From: Amycolatopsis sp. FBCC-B4732
Lineage (GTDB): Bacteria; Actinomycetota; Actinomycetes; Mycobacteriales; Pseudonocardiaceae
Direction: 5' to 3'
NCBI RefSeq assembly: GCF_023008405.1
Contig: NZ_CP095376.1
Span: 5,728,001-5,792,000 of the forward strand
Length of the DNA: 64,000 bases
Shown in pieces: positions 17,909-25,523 of the stretch; position 1 is the first letter of the stretch, and each line of letters opens with the position of its first letter. The translations under genes and the position numbers were made by a program. A model generated the notes under the pieces. That model did no database searches. It saw only the letters and a program-made list of their open reading frames with translations, and was not told the DNA's origin.

Positions 17909-18676
17909 TCATCGGGTCGCGAGCCGCAGCAGCGCCCAGAGCTGGGCCGCCTGGTCGTGGACGCCGCGCACGGTCACCGAGGTCAGGGACGCGCGGCCCC
18001 AGAGCCACAGGTAGACCTGCGCGGGCTTCGCCGTGACGACGTCGTCCGCGGCCTCGGCCTCCTCGGCCGAACAGCGCCAGGCTTCGGTGGTTTCGGGCCC
18101 GGCGCGCGCGATCCAGCTGTGGGCGCCGGTGCGCACGCCGACCGAGCCCGCTTTCGTGCCGGTCAGCCCGAGCATCGGCAGCTTGTGGCCGAACCACAGG
18201 GTGAGCGCTTCGTCGATGCCGTCGATCGCGAGGTCGTCGGGCACGCCGCGCGGGTCCGCGCCGGACGCCTGCTCGACGTCGACGCGGTGGATCAGCGTCT
18301 CGTGCAGCATCCGGCGCCGCCAGAACCCGTAGGTCGGGTCCGCGGGCCACCAGGTGTCGGCGCGCTCCTGCGGTTCGTGGGCGGCGAGTTCGTCGAGCAG
18401 CTCGGCGAGGCCCGTCTCGAGGAACTCGTGGAGCGGCCGGCCCGGTTCGGGGTCGCGCTGCCAGTCTTCGGGGGTGCGGCCGTCCGCGAGCCGGCGCCGG
18501 ACGAGCCGGTAGACGCTCCCGACGTGCCGCGCCACCTCGCCGAGCGACCAGCCGGGGCAGGCGGGCACCGGCGCTTCGAGCGGAGCGGCGTGCACGGCCT
18601 CGGCCAGCACGCGGCCTTCGATCCCCAGCGCCGTGAGCAGCCGCCCCGGGTCGACCGGGCCGTGCTCACGCGACAT
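17909..18676 (-). CDS. Maleylpyruvate isomerase family protein
   Basis: 255 residues with the DinB/MDMPI fold: the CPGWSLGEVARHVGSVYRLV helix and HETLIHRVDVE helix carry the conserved metal-binding His residues. Family members are mycothiol-dependent isomerases or S-transferases of actinobacteria; the particular substrate is unknown. The ATG lies inside the 3' end of the HEPN gene (11-bp overlap), so the two are translationally coupled and probably co-transcribed. Confidence 0.83.
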   Translation of the reverse strand: MSREHGPVDPGRLLTALGIEGRVLAEAVHAAPLEAPVPACPGWSLGEVARHVGSVYRLVRRRLADGRTPEDWQRDPEPGRPLHEFLETGLAELLDELAAHEPQERADTWWPADPTYGFWRRRMLHETLIHRVDVEQASGADPRGVPDDLAIDGIDEALTLWFGHKLPMLGLTGTKAGSVGVRTGAHSWIARAGPETTEAWRCSAEEAEAADDVVTAKPAQVYLWLWGRASLTSVTVRGVHDQAAQLWALLRLATR

Positions 18677-19985
18677 GGGCTTCCCCACTGACCGGCAGGC
18701 CGTGCACGAGCCGGCGCACGAGCTCCAGGAACAGCCCGGCGACGCGCACCAGCTGAGCGGCCGACTCCCCGGTGACCTTCCCGGTGATCCCGGCCTGCGC
18801 GGCGGCGCGCGTGGCGGAGTTGCCGGCGAAGAAGGCGGACCACTCGTGCAGCTCGGGCGCGACGGAGTCGAGCAGCATCCAGCTACTGGCCGGCCGGGCC
18901 CGCCCCCGGTGCGGCCGGCCCCGCGCGGCGAGCACGGCGGCGGCCCCGCGCAGGGCGGCGAGGTAGGCCCCGATGAACCGCTCGGCGGGGGCGGTCTCAC
19001 GTTCGGCTTCGGCGAGCCCACGCCGAGCTTGGGCGAGCAACGCGGCCGCGGCGGGCGGCGCGGGAGGGTGGAGCGACATGGGCAGCTGGGACTGATCGGA
19101 CTCCGCGACGGGCGGGCTGAGGGGCACGCGTTGAGGAGGGACGGCGACCTCGGGCGCATCCGGGACCGGGGCGGATGTCGGCTCGGGCGCCGTCGAGTCC
19201 GCGGCCGGTGAGGCCGCGATGGCGACGGGCGGATGCGGCACCCCGGGCCGCGCAGGTGCGACGGTGGCCGGCAGGTCCGCGGTGGCGGCGGGCGAGTGCG
19301 ACAACGCGAGCTGCGCGGGTTCGGTGGCGGCGGACGGGACGGCCGCCGGCAAGTCCGCGACGGCGGTGGGCGACTGCGACAACGCGAGCTGCGCGGGCGC
19401 AGCGGCGGTGGCGGGCAAGCGCGCTGTGGCGACGGCCGGAGGCAAGTCCGCGATGGCGGTGGGCGACTGCGACAACGCGAGCTGCCCAGGCGCAGCGGCG
19501 GTGGCGGCCAAGCTCGCCACGGCGGCGGCCGGGGCGGCCGCCGGCAGGTCCGCGACGACAGCGGGCGACTGCGGCAATGCAAGCTGCGCAGGTGCGGCGT
19601 TGGCGGGCAAGCTCACCACGGCGGCAGCTGAGGCGGCAGCCGGAGGCAAGTCCGCGATGGCGGCGGGCGACTGCGGCAACGCGAGCTGCCCAGGCGCGGC
19701 CGTCGAGTACGCGAGCGCCGCGGGCGGCCGCAGCGGCAACCCGGGCCGCACCGGGTCCCCCGCTCCCGACGGGCGCGGGTGGCGCCGCCCCGCCGCGTCG
19801 GTCTCTGCCGGGTGCGGGGACATCGGCAGCTCCGGCTGCCTCGGCTCCGCGGCGGACGAAGACGGGCGCGGGCGGCGGGGACGGCCGTGGTGGGGGCCGG
19901 GGGCCGGTGGGGTCACCGGAGGGCGCAGCGACATGGGCAGCTGGGGCTGTCCGGGTTCCGTGGGGGACACGACCTCGACGGACAT
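18666..19985 (-). CDS. SAV_6107-type HEPN protein with repeat-rich N-terminus
   Basis: 439 residues. The C-terminal ~125 residues (315-435: FIGAYLAALRGAAAVLAARG and ELHEWSAFFAGNSATRAAA) match the SAV_6107 HEPN family of actinobacteria, function unknown. The first ~310 residues are Pro/Ala-rich and carry about eight copies of a short motif: QPQLPMS (13), QPELPMS (50), QLALPQS (100, 134), QLALSQS (168, 199), QLALSHS (225) and QSQLPMS (298). These resemble degenerate sliding-clamp-binding peptides (Q-x-x-L). Start ATG 19985 has AGGAGGAGG 7 nt upstream. A LexA-like box lies 105 bp upstream, suggesting damage induction. Confidence 0.8.
   Translation of the reverse strand: MSVEVVSPTEPGQPQLPMSLRPPVTPPAPGPHHGRPRRPRPSSSAAEPRQPELPMSPHPAETDAAGRRHPRPSGAGDPVRPGLPLRPPAALAYSTAAPGQLALPQSPAAIADLPPAAASAAAVVSLPANAAPAQLALPQSPAVVADLPAAAPAAAVASLAATAAAPGQLALSQSPTAIADLPPAVATARLPATAAAPAQLALSQSPTAVADLPAAVPSAATEPAQLALSHSPAATADLPATVAPARPGVPHPPVAIAASPAADSTAPEPTSAPVPDAPEVAVPPQRVPLSPPVAESDQSQLPMSLHPPAPPAAAALLAQARRGLAEAERETAPAERFIGAYLAALRGAAAVLAARGRPHRGRARPASSWMLLDSVAPELHEWSAFFAGNSATRAAAQAGITGKVTGESAAQLVRVAGLFLELVRRLVHGLPVSGEAHVA
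19250..19690 (-). repeat. Degenerate tandem coding repeats
   Basis: Within the HEPN gene, a unit encoding roughly (A/G)QLAL(P/S)QSP-A-ADLP-A recurs at spacings of 34, 34, 31 and 26 codons (residues about 98-245). Units differ at many positions, so the array is old or under recombination. It is coding, with constant reading frame, and is not a CRISPR. Confidence 0.75.
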
Positions 19986-20089
19986 GGCGACCCTCCTCCT
20001 GCGCGGCGTGAGCTCGATCCGGTACCCGGCGCCGAGACGCTTCCCCCGTCCCGGAGCCGGGCACCCGACCGGTGCGCGCTCACCAGATG

Positions 20090-20105
20090 TCGAACGTCTG
20101 TTCGA
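20090..20105. promoter_or_regulatory. LexA-like box in divergent region
   Basis: TCGAACGTCTGTTCGA fits the mycobacterial-type SOS box TCGAAC-N4-GTTCGA with perfect 6-bp arms. It lies 105 bp upstream of the HEPN gene (minus strand) and 95 bp upstream of the YbaK-like gene (plus strand), so it could control either or both. Confidence 0.7.
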
Positions 20106-20199
20106 ACAATTTCCAGAGTAACCCCGGACCGGGCATCCGCTCAACCCCAGGGGTGGAATCCCGCGGGACAGCAGGTCGGCGGCGTGATCTCATAGGCGC

Positions 20200-20712
20200 A
20201 TGAGTTCGCTGGACCACCCCGCCGTCGCCAAGGTGGCGGCCGCGCTCGCCGAAGCCGGGCAGCACGCCGCCGCCGAAGGCATCCGCGTTCTGGCCGCCGA
20301 GGTGCGGACCGCCGCCCAGGCGGCCGACGCGCTCGGCGTTCCCGTCGGCGCCATCGCCAACAGCCTCATCTTCCGCCTGGGGTCCGACAAAAACGCGCTC
20401 CTCGCCCTCACCTCGGGGGCGCACCGCGCGGATCCGGCCACCCTCGCGCGGCTGGCCGGGGGCGAAATCGGCAAGGCCGACGCCGATTTCGTGCGGGCGC
20501 ACACCGGGCAGCCGATCGGGGGCGTCGCGCCCGTCGGGCACCCGCGGCCGCTGCCGACGCTGGTCGACACCGCGCTGCGGGCCCACGACGTCGTCTGGGC
20601 CGCCGCCGGGCACCCCAAGACCGTCTACCCCACGACCTTCGCGGACCTCGTGGCGTTGACCGGGGGCACCCCCGGCGCGCTCGGCGGCGCGGAGGAAGAT
20701 GGCTCGCTGTGA
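20200..20712 (+). CDS. YbaK/EbsC-type aminoacyl-tRNA deacylase
   Basis: 170 residues of the YbaK/ProX editing fold (AQAADALGVPVGAIANSLIFRL, GGVAPVGHPRPLPTLVD). These proteins hydrolyse mischarged aminoacyl-tRNA such as Cys- or Ala-tRNAPro in trans. Overlaps the next gene by 4 bp (GTGA), so both are co-translated. It diverges from the HEPN gene across a 214-bp region. Confidence 0.85.
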   Translation: MSSLDHPAVAKVAAALAEAGQHAAAEGIRVLAAEVRTAAQAADALGVPVGAIANSLIFRLGSDKNALLALTSGAHRADPATLARLAGGEIGKADADFVRAHTGQPIGGVAPVGHPRPLPTLVDTALRAHDVVWAAAGHPKTVYPTTFADLVALTGGTPGALGGAEEDGSL

Positions 20713-21281
20713 CCGCGATGCCCGCCGGCTGCTCCCGCTACGTCCAGCTCTCGACGGACGAGTTCCGCGCGCGCCTGCCCGAAGCGCTCGACATCTACGT
20801 GCGGGCGATGCGGTACCCGGCCGGCACGGCCGAGCAGCGGGCGCCGATGTGGCTCACCCACGCGCTGCGCGAGGGCTGGCGCTGCATGGCCGCGCTCGAC
20901 GCCGACGACGTCCTGCTCGGGCTGGCCTACGGCTACCGCGGCCGGGCCGGGCAGTGGTGGCACGAGCAGGTGCGCCACGGCCTGAGCCGTCGCTCCGGGC
21001 CCGCCGAGGCCGACCGCTGGCTGGGTGACTACTTCGAGCTGACCGAGATCCACGTCAAGCCGGAGAACCAGGGGCACCAGATCGGCGAAGACCTGCTGCG
21101 CGGCCTCCTCGACGGCGTGCCGAGCGCGAACGTGCTGCTCTCCACGCCCGAAGGCACCAGCCGGGCGTGGAAGCTCTACCGCCGGACCGGGTTCGTCGAC
21201 GTCCTGCGCGACTACCACTTCGCCGGCGACCCGCGGCCGTTCGCGATCCTCGGGCGGGCGCTGCCCCTCGAGCCGCGCTGA
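20709..21281 (+). CDS. GNAT family N-acetyltransferase
   Basis: 190 residues; LTEIHVKPENQGHQIGEDLLRGLL is the beta4-alpha3 acetyl-CoA-binding segment and TSRAWKLYRRTGFVDV the typical C-terminal motif. Substrate unknown. GTG start inside the YbaK-like stop codon. Coupling with an editing deacylase is suggestive but not proof of a tRNA-related role. Confidence 0.83.
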   Translation: MTAMPAGCSRYVQLSTDEFRARLPEALDIYVRAMRYPAGTAEQRAPMWLTHALREGWRCMAALDADDVLLGLAYGYRGRAGQWWHEQVRHGLSRRSGPAEADRWLGDYFELTEIHVKPENQGHQIGEDLLRGLLDGVPSANVLLSTPEGTSRAWKLYRRTGFVDVLRDYHFAGDPRPFAILGRALPLEPR

Positions 21282-21298
21282 GGGGCAGCACCCGGGTT

Positions 21299-22168
21299 TC
21301 ACCGCGGTTCGGGCCGCCAGTAGCCGACCGCCAGCGCCGCGACCAGCACGGCCACGCCGCACCACGCCGTGCCGCTCAGCCGCTCGCCGAGCAGCACCGC
21401 GGACAGCACCGCCGCCGTCAGCGGCTCGAGCACCGCCGACAACGCGCCCAGCACGGGGTGCGCGTCGGTCAGGCCGCGCAGGTACGCCGCGTACGCGAGC
21501 GCGGTGGGGACGGCGCCGAGGTAGCAGGCCACCAGCAGGACGTCCGCGTGCAGCGGCAGCGCCATCCCGGTCCAGTTCGCGACCGGGGTGAGCAGCAGGC
21601 CGCCGGTCAGGCAGCCGAACGCCGTCGTGGGCAGCGGCTCCAGGCCCTCGACGGGCTTCGCCGTGAGCAGCGTCAACGCCGCGAAGCCGACCGCGGCGAG
21701 GAGCGCGAAGCCGAGACCGCCGAGCGTGGCCACGGCGTCCGGTGACCAGCGCAGCAGCACCAGTCCGGCGAGCGTGCCCGCCACCGAGGCCAGCGTCCAG
21801 CCGCCGGGTTTCCGGGTGCCGGCGAGGGTGACCACGACCGGCGCGGCGCCGATCGTGGTCATCGTCGCGATGCTGACCGAGCTCAGCGAGACGGCGGCGA
21901 AGTAGCTCGCCTGGAACAGCGCGAACAGCCCGCCGACGGCGAGGACGCGCTTGACCGCTCCGGCCGTGCGCGGGAAGGTGCCGCCCTTCAGGAGGACGAA
22001 CAGGGTGGCGAACCCGCCGCCGACGAGCAGCCGGTAGGCGGCGACGGCGAGCGGGTGGAGACCGGCGAGGTCGCCGAGCAGCGAGCCGGCGAGGCCACCG
22101 GTGCCCCAGAGGACACCGGCGAGGACGAGCGCGGCCGAAGAACGGACGCGCGTGGGCAGAGACACCAA
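21299..22168 (-). CDS. EamA/DMT family exporter
   Basis: 289 residues, ten hydrophobic helices in two EamA repeats (AALVLAGVLWGTGGLAGSLL at the start; VLGALSAVLEPLTAAVLSAVLLGE in the second half). Such proteins export amino acids, nucleotides or drugs. Possible starts are TTG 22168 or GTG 22165, both after GGAG. The 5' leader carries a 13-codon ORF and alternative hairpins (22208-22315), pointing to translation-dependent regulation. Confidence 0.85.
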   Translation of the reverse strand: MVSLPTRVRSSAALVLAGVLWGTGGLAGSLLGDLAGLHPLAVAAYRLLVGGGFATLFVLLKGGTFPRTAGAVKRVLAVGGLFALFQASYFAAVSLSSVSIATMTTIGAAPVVVTLAGTRKPGGWTLASVAGTLAGLVLLRWSPDAVATLGGLGFALLAAVGFAALTLLTAKPVEGLEPLPTTAFGCLTGGLLLTPVANWTGMALPLHADVLLVACYLGAVPTALAYAAYLRGLTDAHPVLGALSAVLEPLTAAVLSAVLLGERLSGTAWCGVAVLVAALAVGYWRPEPR

Positions 22169-22207
22169 AGGAACGCTCCTGCGTCGAAGGAAGGGGGAAA
22201 TCGACGA

Positions 22208-22290
22208 CGCGGGGCGGTGCGCAAGACGAAGCGGCCGCGGGCGCTCAGGCCACGCGGCGAGGAACCACCCCGCTCAGGCGCGGGGCGGTG
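22208..22290 (-). promoter_or_regulatory. Candidate ribosome-controlled attenuator before EamA gene
   Basis: On the minus-strand RNA the 12-mer CACCGCCCCGCG occurs twice (from 22290-22279, overlapping the leader ORF end, and from 22219-22208). Between them lies GCGGGGUGGU (22273-22264), able to pair with either copy: ten pairs including one G-U in both cases. The first hairpin has the leader stop codon in its 6-nt loop. This 1:2 versus 2:3 layout is what ribosome-dependent attenuators look like. No U-tract follows, so the output may be Rho- or translation-based. Confidence 0.55.
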
Positions 22291-22315
22291 GGGTGACGAG
22301 GAAGATCCGGTGCAC
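22274..22315 (-). CDS. Putative 13-aa leader peptide
   Basis: GTG-initiated ORF reading VHRIFLVTPPPRA then TGA. Three consecutive Pro codons near the end are a known ribosome-slowing sequence. A TAGGTT hexamer ends 6 nt before the GTG, so translation could begin on a leaderless transcript, as for many genes here. It ends about 105 nt before the EamA start and overlaps the first strand of the alternative hairpins. Too short to judge by similarity. Confidence 0.5.
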   Translation of the reverse strand: MHRIFLVTPPPRA

Positions 22316-22321
22316 GGGAGG

Positions 22322-22327
22322 AACCTA
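22322..22327 (-). promoter_or_regulatory. -10 hexamer of the leader/EamA transcript
   Basis: TAGGTT on the minus strand with 6 nt to the leader GTG; fits TANNNT and leaderless spacing. Confidence 0.45.
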
Positions 22328-22389
22328 TCAGCGGGGCCGGGCCGACACGACTGATTTCGGCTGGTTCAGGATCGGGACGGACTGTCGGC

Positions 22390-23709
22390 TTACTCCTCCA
22401 GCTTCTCCAGGTCCGCCCGCTCGGCAGCTCTTTCGGCTTTCAGCTCATCGTGGTAGCGCGACCAGATTCCTGCCATGGCCGATTCCGGCAGGTTGGTCCG
22501 CCACTCGAGGATCTTCAGCTGCTTGCGCGCGAGAACAGAGTCGTACGCCTGGTCGTTCGAACGGTAAGCCTCAAGCACGGAACGCAAGTCGTCTGCTGTG
22601 AAGGCGGCCGCCAGTGCAACCAAGCCCTTCATCCAGAATTCTGCCTCCGTGTAGTAGAGGGCACGGCGCAGACGGTTGACGAAATGGCTGATCAGACGCC
22701 GATCCGGTTCGACTTCGAGCTGATCGGTGAAGTGGTCGACGACGACCGGATCGTCTTGGACATCGGCAACTCGTTCGATGAGGTAGCCATCCACGGGCGG
22801 AAACGGCAGCGGAGCGAACAGCGCCCTGGGCACCACGAGCTCTCCGATCGAGGTAGTCGCGATGAACGACTCGATCCGATGGCGGGTTCCGTCACGCAGA
22901 TTTCGCCATGTGGGTTCTACGTAGCACAAGCCTTCGACCAGCAGCATCACACCGTCGTCATCGAGCCCGTCCTGCCGCTTGTCGAGGATCGACTTGAGGG
23001 ATTGCTCGAATTCCGCCGGAATCAGCCACCACAAGGCTCGCGCCACCCGGGAGTACTGCCACCGCACCTTGTCGTCGTTCGCCTCGTCGAGGGTCGCCTT
23101 GATCGAAACAGCGCACAAACTCGACTTGAGCTGAGGAGTGCTGTTTTCGACAAAACCTTCGCGGATCGTGGCCAGTAGTTTTTCGTCGTCGCTGGGCAAG
23201 GACCTCGACCGCACCTGGGAATCGAACCGGTCGAGCAACCGCCGCCCTCGGACCGGACCGTGGGAAAGCAGCGCGTCCACCGCCGACGCGAGGTGGTCTC
23301 GGACACGCTCGGGCGTCGGGTTGAACAGCTCGTCTTCGGACACGAAAGCCGGATGCGCGCAGAGGTTGCGATCTTCCTTGAGCCTGGAGAGGTCGCGGTG
23401 GTCTTCGGCACTGATCAGCTGGAGCTTGTCGCGGGCATCGTCCAGTAGCGCGTTTTCGATCCGCTGCATCATCAGCTTGTCGCCTTGGGCTGCAGCCTTA
23501 TGGATGCTGTCGCGCAGCAGTTTCGCGGCGGCGTCACCCTCGTCGGCCATATCCTTGACCTTGTCGATGACGTCGGCGACGACAGCGATCCACAGAGCCA
23601 TGATCGCCGAGCGGTAGGAGCCCGCGTTGTACGCGCCCATCGCTTCTTCAACGTAGCGGCGAGACCGTACCGAACGAACTTGAATCTTCAGATCTTCCAA
23701 AGCACGCAT
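22390..23709 (-). CDS. HEPN-domain protein, stand-alone
   Basis: 439 residues, no family I can name. The N-terminal ~150 residues look like a helical HEPN domain: SAIMALWIAVVADVID helix, then KEDRNLCAH, which contains the R-x4-H catalytic signature (Arg114-His119) of HEPN ribonucleases. The remaining ~280 residues are helical, with tryptophans (ALWWLIPAEFEQ, EAEFWMKGLVALAAAF), and end in a charged helix. Base composition and codon use look less GC-extreme than flanking genes, suggesting acquisition. No antitoxin-like partner is adjacent; the hairpin at 23735-23769 separates it from the upstream gene. A solitary RNA-cleaving or defence protein is plausible but unproven. Confidence 0.7.
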   Translation of the reverse strand: MRALEDLKIQVRSVRSRRYVEEAMGAYNAGSYRSAIMALWIAVVADVIDKVKDMADEGDAAAKLLRDSIHKAAAQGDKLMMQRIENALLDDARDKLQLISAEDHRDLSRLKEDRNLCAHPAFVSEDELFNPTPERVRDHLASAVDALLSHGPVRGRRLLDRFDSQVRSRSLPSDDEKLLATIREGFVENSTPQLKSSLCAVSIKATLDEANDDKVRWQYSRVARALWWLIPAEFEQSLKSILDKRQDGLDDDGVMLLVEGLCYVEPTWRNLRDGTRHRIESFIATTSIGELVVPRALFAPLPFPPVDGYLIERVADVQDDPVVVDHFTDQLEVEPDRRLISHFVNRLRRALYYTEAEFWMKGLVALAAAFTADDLRSVLEAYRSNDQAYDSVLARKQLKILEWRTNLPESAMAGIWSRYHDELKAERAAERADLEKLEE

Positions 23710-23734
23710 GCGACAACCTGCACCATCGACCGAA

Positions 23735-23769
23735 GTGGCCTGGCCACTGTTCACCAGCGGCCAGGCCAC
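23735..23769 (-). terminator. Hairpin after the DUF885 gene
   Basis: GTGGCCTGGCC (23735-23745) and GGCCAGGCCAC (23759-23769) form an 11-bp perfect stem with a 13-nt loop, 27 nt past the DUF885 stop. No U-tract. It lies 26 nt before the HEPN start, so it could also affect that gene. Confidence 0.6.
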
Positions 23770-23795
23770 ACCTTCACTCGTCTTGACCGCGCACC

Positions 23796-25481
23796 TCAGT
23801 CCAGGTGGGCCAGCTGCTCCCGCAGCGTGTCCAGCCCCATCCCGCCCAGCTTCAGCGCCTCGGTGTGGAACCGCTTGATGTCGAACGCGGCTCCCGCGCG
23901 GGCCTGCGCCTCCGCGCGGGCGGTCAGCCAGAGGCGCTCGCCGATCTTGTACGCCGGGGCCTGGCCGGGCCAGCCGAGGTAGCGGTCGATCTCGTCGCGG
24001 AGGTGGGCCTCGTCGGTGATCGTGCGGGTCAGCATGAACTCCAGGCCGAGCTCCGGGGTCCAGCGCGCCCCCTCGTGGAAGCCGGTGCCCGCCGGGATCG
24101 TCAGCTCCAGGTGCATGCCGAGGTCGACGATCACCCGGGCGGCGCGGAACAGCTGCTCCGAGAGCATGCCCAGCAGGTCGCCGTCGTCGGAGAGGTAGCC
24201 CAGCTCCTCCATCAGGCGCTCGGAGTACAGCGCCCAGCCCTCCGCGTGGCCCGACGTGAAGGCCATCAGGCGCTGGTACTTGTTCAGCGACGCCGACTGG
24301 TCCACCGCCGTCGCGATCTGGAGGTGGTGGCCCGGCGCGCCCTCGTGGTAGACGGTGCTCGTCTCGCGCCACGTGCTGAACTCGTCGCGGCCGGCCGGCA
24401 GGGACCACCACATGCGGCCCGGGCGGCCGAAGTCCTCGCTGGGGCCGGTGTAGTACGCGCCGACGCCGCCGCCGGGCGGGGCGATCTTGCACTCCAGGGC
24501 CATCACGCGGTCGGAGATCTCGAAGTGCTTGCCGCGCAACGATTCCAGGGCGCCGTCGGACAGGCGCTGCATCCACGCCTCGAACTCCGCGCGGCCCTGG
24601 ACGCGGTAGCGCGGGTCGGCGTCGAGGATCTCCGCGGCTTCCTTCGGGGTCGCGCCGGCCTTGACGCGGTTCGCGACCGCGCGCATCTCCGCTTCGATGC
24701 GGGAAAACTCGGCCCAGCCCCATTCGTAGGCCTCGCGCAGGTCGAGCGCGGCACCGACGAAGTACCGCGACCACAGGCGGTAGACGTCCTCGCCGACGGC
24801 GTCCTTGACCGGGGCCTTCGGCGCCAGCTCGGCGCGCAGGAACCCGGCGAACTCGGCGAACGCCTCCTCGGCGGCGCGCGCGCCGTGCGCGAGGTCGGCC
24901 TTGAGCGCTTCGCCCTGCGAAGCCGCCCCGGCGACGAGCTCGGCGAAGAAGCCCTTCGCCTCCTTCAAGCCGGCCCACGTCTCGCACTGCTCCGCCACCT
25001 TCGAGACCTGCCGCAGCGCCGCGACGTGACCCGCGTCGGCGCCCGCGAGGAGACCGCTGCGGACGCCGGCCAGCGCCTTCGGGACCTCGCCGATGCGGGC
25101 CGCGACGACCGACCAGTCCTGCTCCGACTCCAGCGGCATCAGGTCGAACGCCATCCGCAGCTCCTGCACGGGGCTGGAGATGACGTTCAGGCTGGCCACG
25201 TCGAGACCGGCTTCGTGGATCTCCAGCTCGAGGCCGAGGCGCTCGGTGAAGACGGCCTGCGCCGCCCGTTCCGCGGCGTCGCGCGGCTCGGCGGCCGCGA
25301 CGGCGGCGTGCGCCCGCGCGGCCAGCCCGGCGCGCTCGGCGAAGCCGTCCGCGGAGTAGTCGGTCAGCCGGTGGTCGTGACCGGTGATGCCGTAGGAGGT
25401 CGCGGCGACCGGGTCCGCGGCCGCGTAGTCGTCGACGTAGCGGTCGCAGACACCGTTGACGTCTGAAGCAGTGGAAGCCAT
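23796..25481 (-). CDS. DUF885 family metallopeptidase-like protein
   Basis: 561 residues. The YHEGAPGHHLQ motif (HExxxGHH type) and downstream SGHAEGWALYSE with a candidate third-ligand Glu are the hallmarks of DUF885, a zinc-peptidase-like family. Cytoplasmic, no signal peptide. Start chosen at ATG 25481 (MASTASDVNGV). Physiological substrate unknown. Confidence 0.87.
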   Translation of the reverse strand: MASTASDVNGVCDRYVDDYAAADPVAATSYGITGHDHRLTDYSADGFAERAGLAARAHAAVAAAEPRDAAERAAQAVFTERLGLELEIHEAGLDVASLNVISSPVQELRMAFDLMPLESEQDWSVVAARIGEVPKALAGVRSGLLAGADAGHVAALRQVSKVAEQCETWAGLKEAKGFFAELVAGAASQGEALKADLAHGARAAEEAFAEFAGFLRAELAPKAPVKDAVGEDVYRLWSRYFVGAALDLREAYEWGWAEFSRIEAEMRAVANRVKAGATPKEAAEILDADPRYRVQGRAEFEAWMQRLSDGALESLRGKHFEISDRVMALECKIAPPGGGVGAYYTGPSEDFGRPGRMWWSLPAGRDEFSTWRETSTVYHEGAPGHHLQIATAVDQSASLNKYQRLMAFTSGHAEGWALYSERLMEELGYLSDDGDLLGMLSEQLFRAARVIVDLGMHLELTIPAGTGFHEGARWTPELGLEFMLTRTITDEAHLRDEIDRYLGWPGQAPAYKIGERLWLTARAEAQARAGAAFDIKRFHTEALKLGGMGLDTLREQLAHLD

Positions 25482-25523
25482 GCCGGGCACGCTACCGGGC
25501 CACACCGACCCGGTGGTACGTAC

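Noticed and set aside
19250..19690. Regular repeats resembling a CRISPR or minisatellite
   Set aside because: Units vary, have no unique spacers of fixed length and stay in one reading frame of the HEPN gene.
22172..22194. Small GTCGA...TCGAC stem near the EamA start
   Set aside because: Only 5 bp with a long purine loop; not needed to explain the leader.
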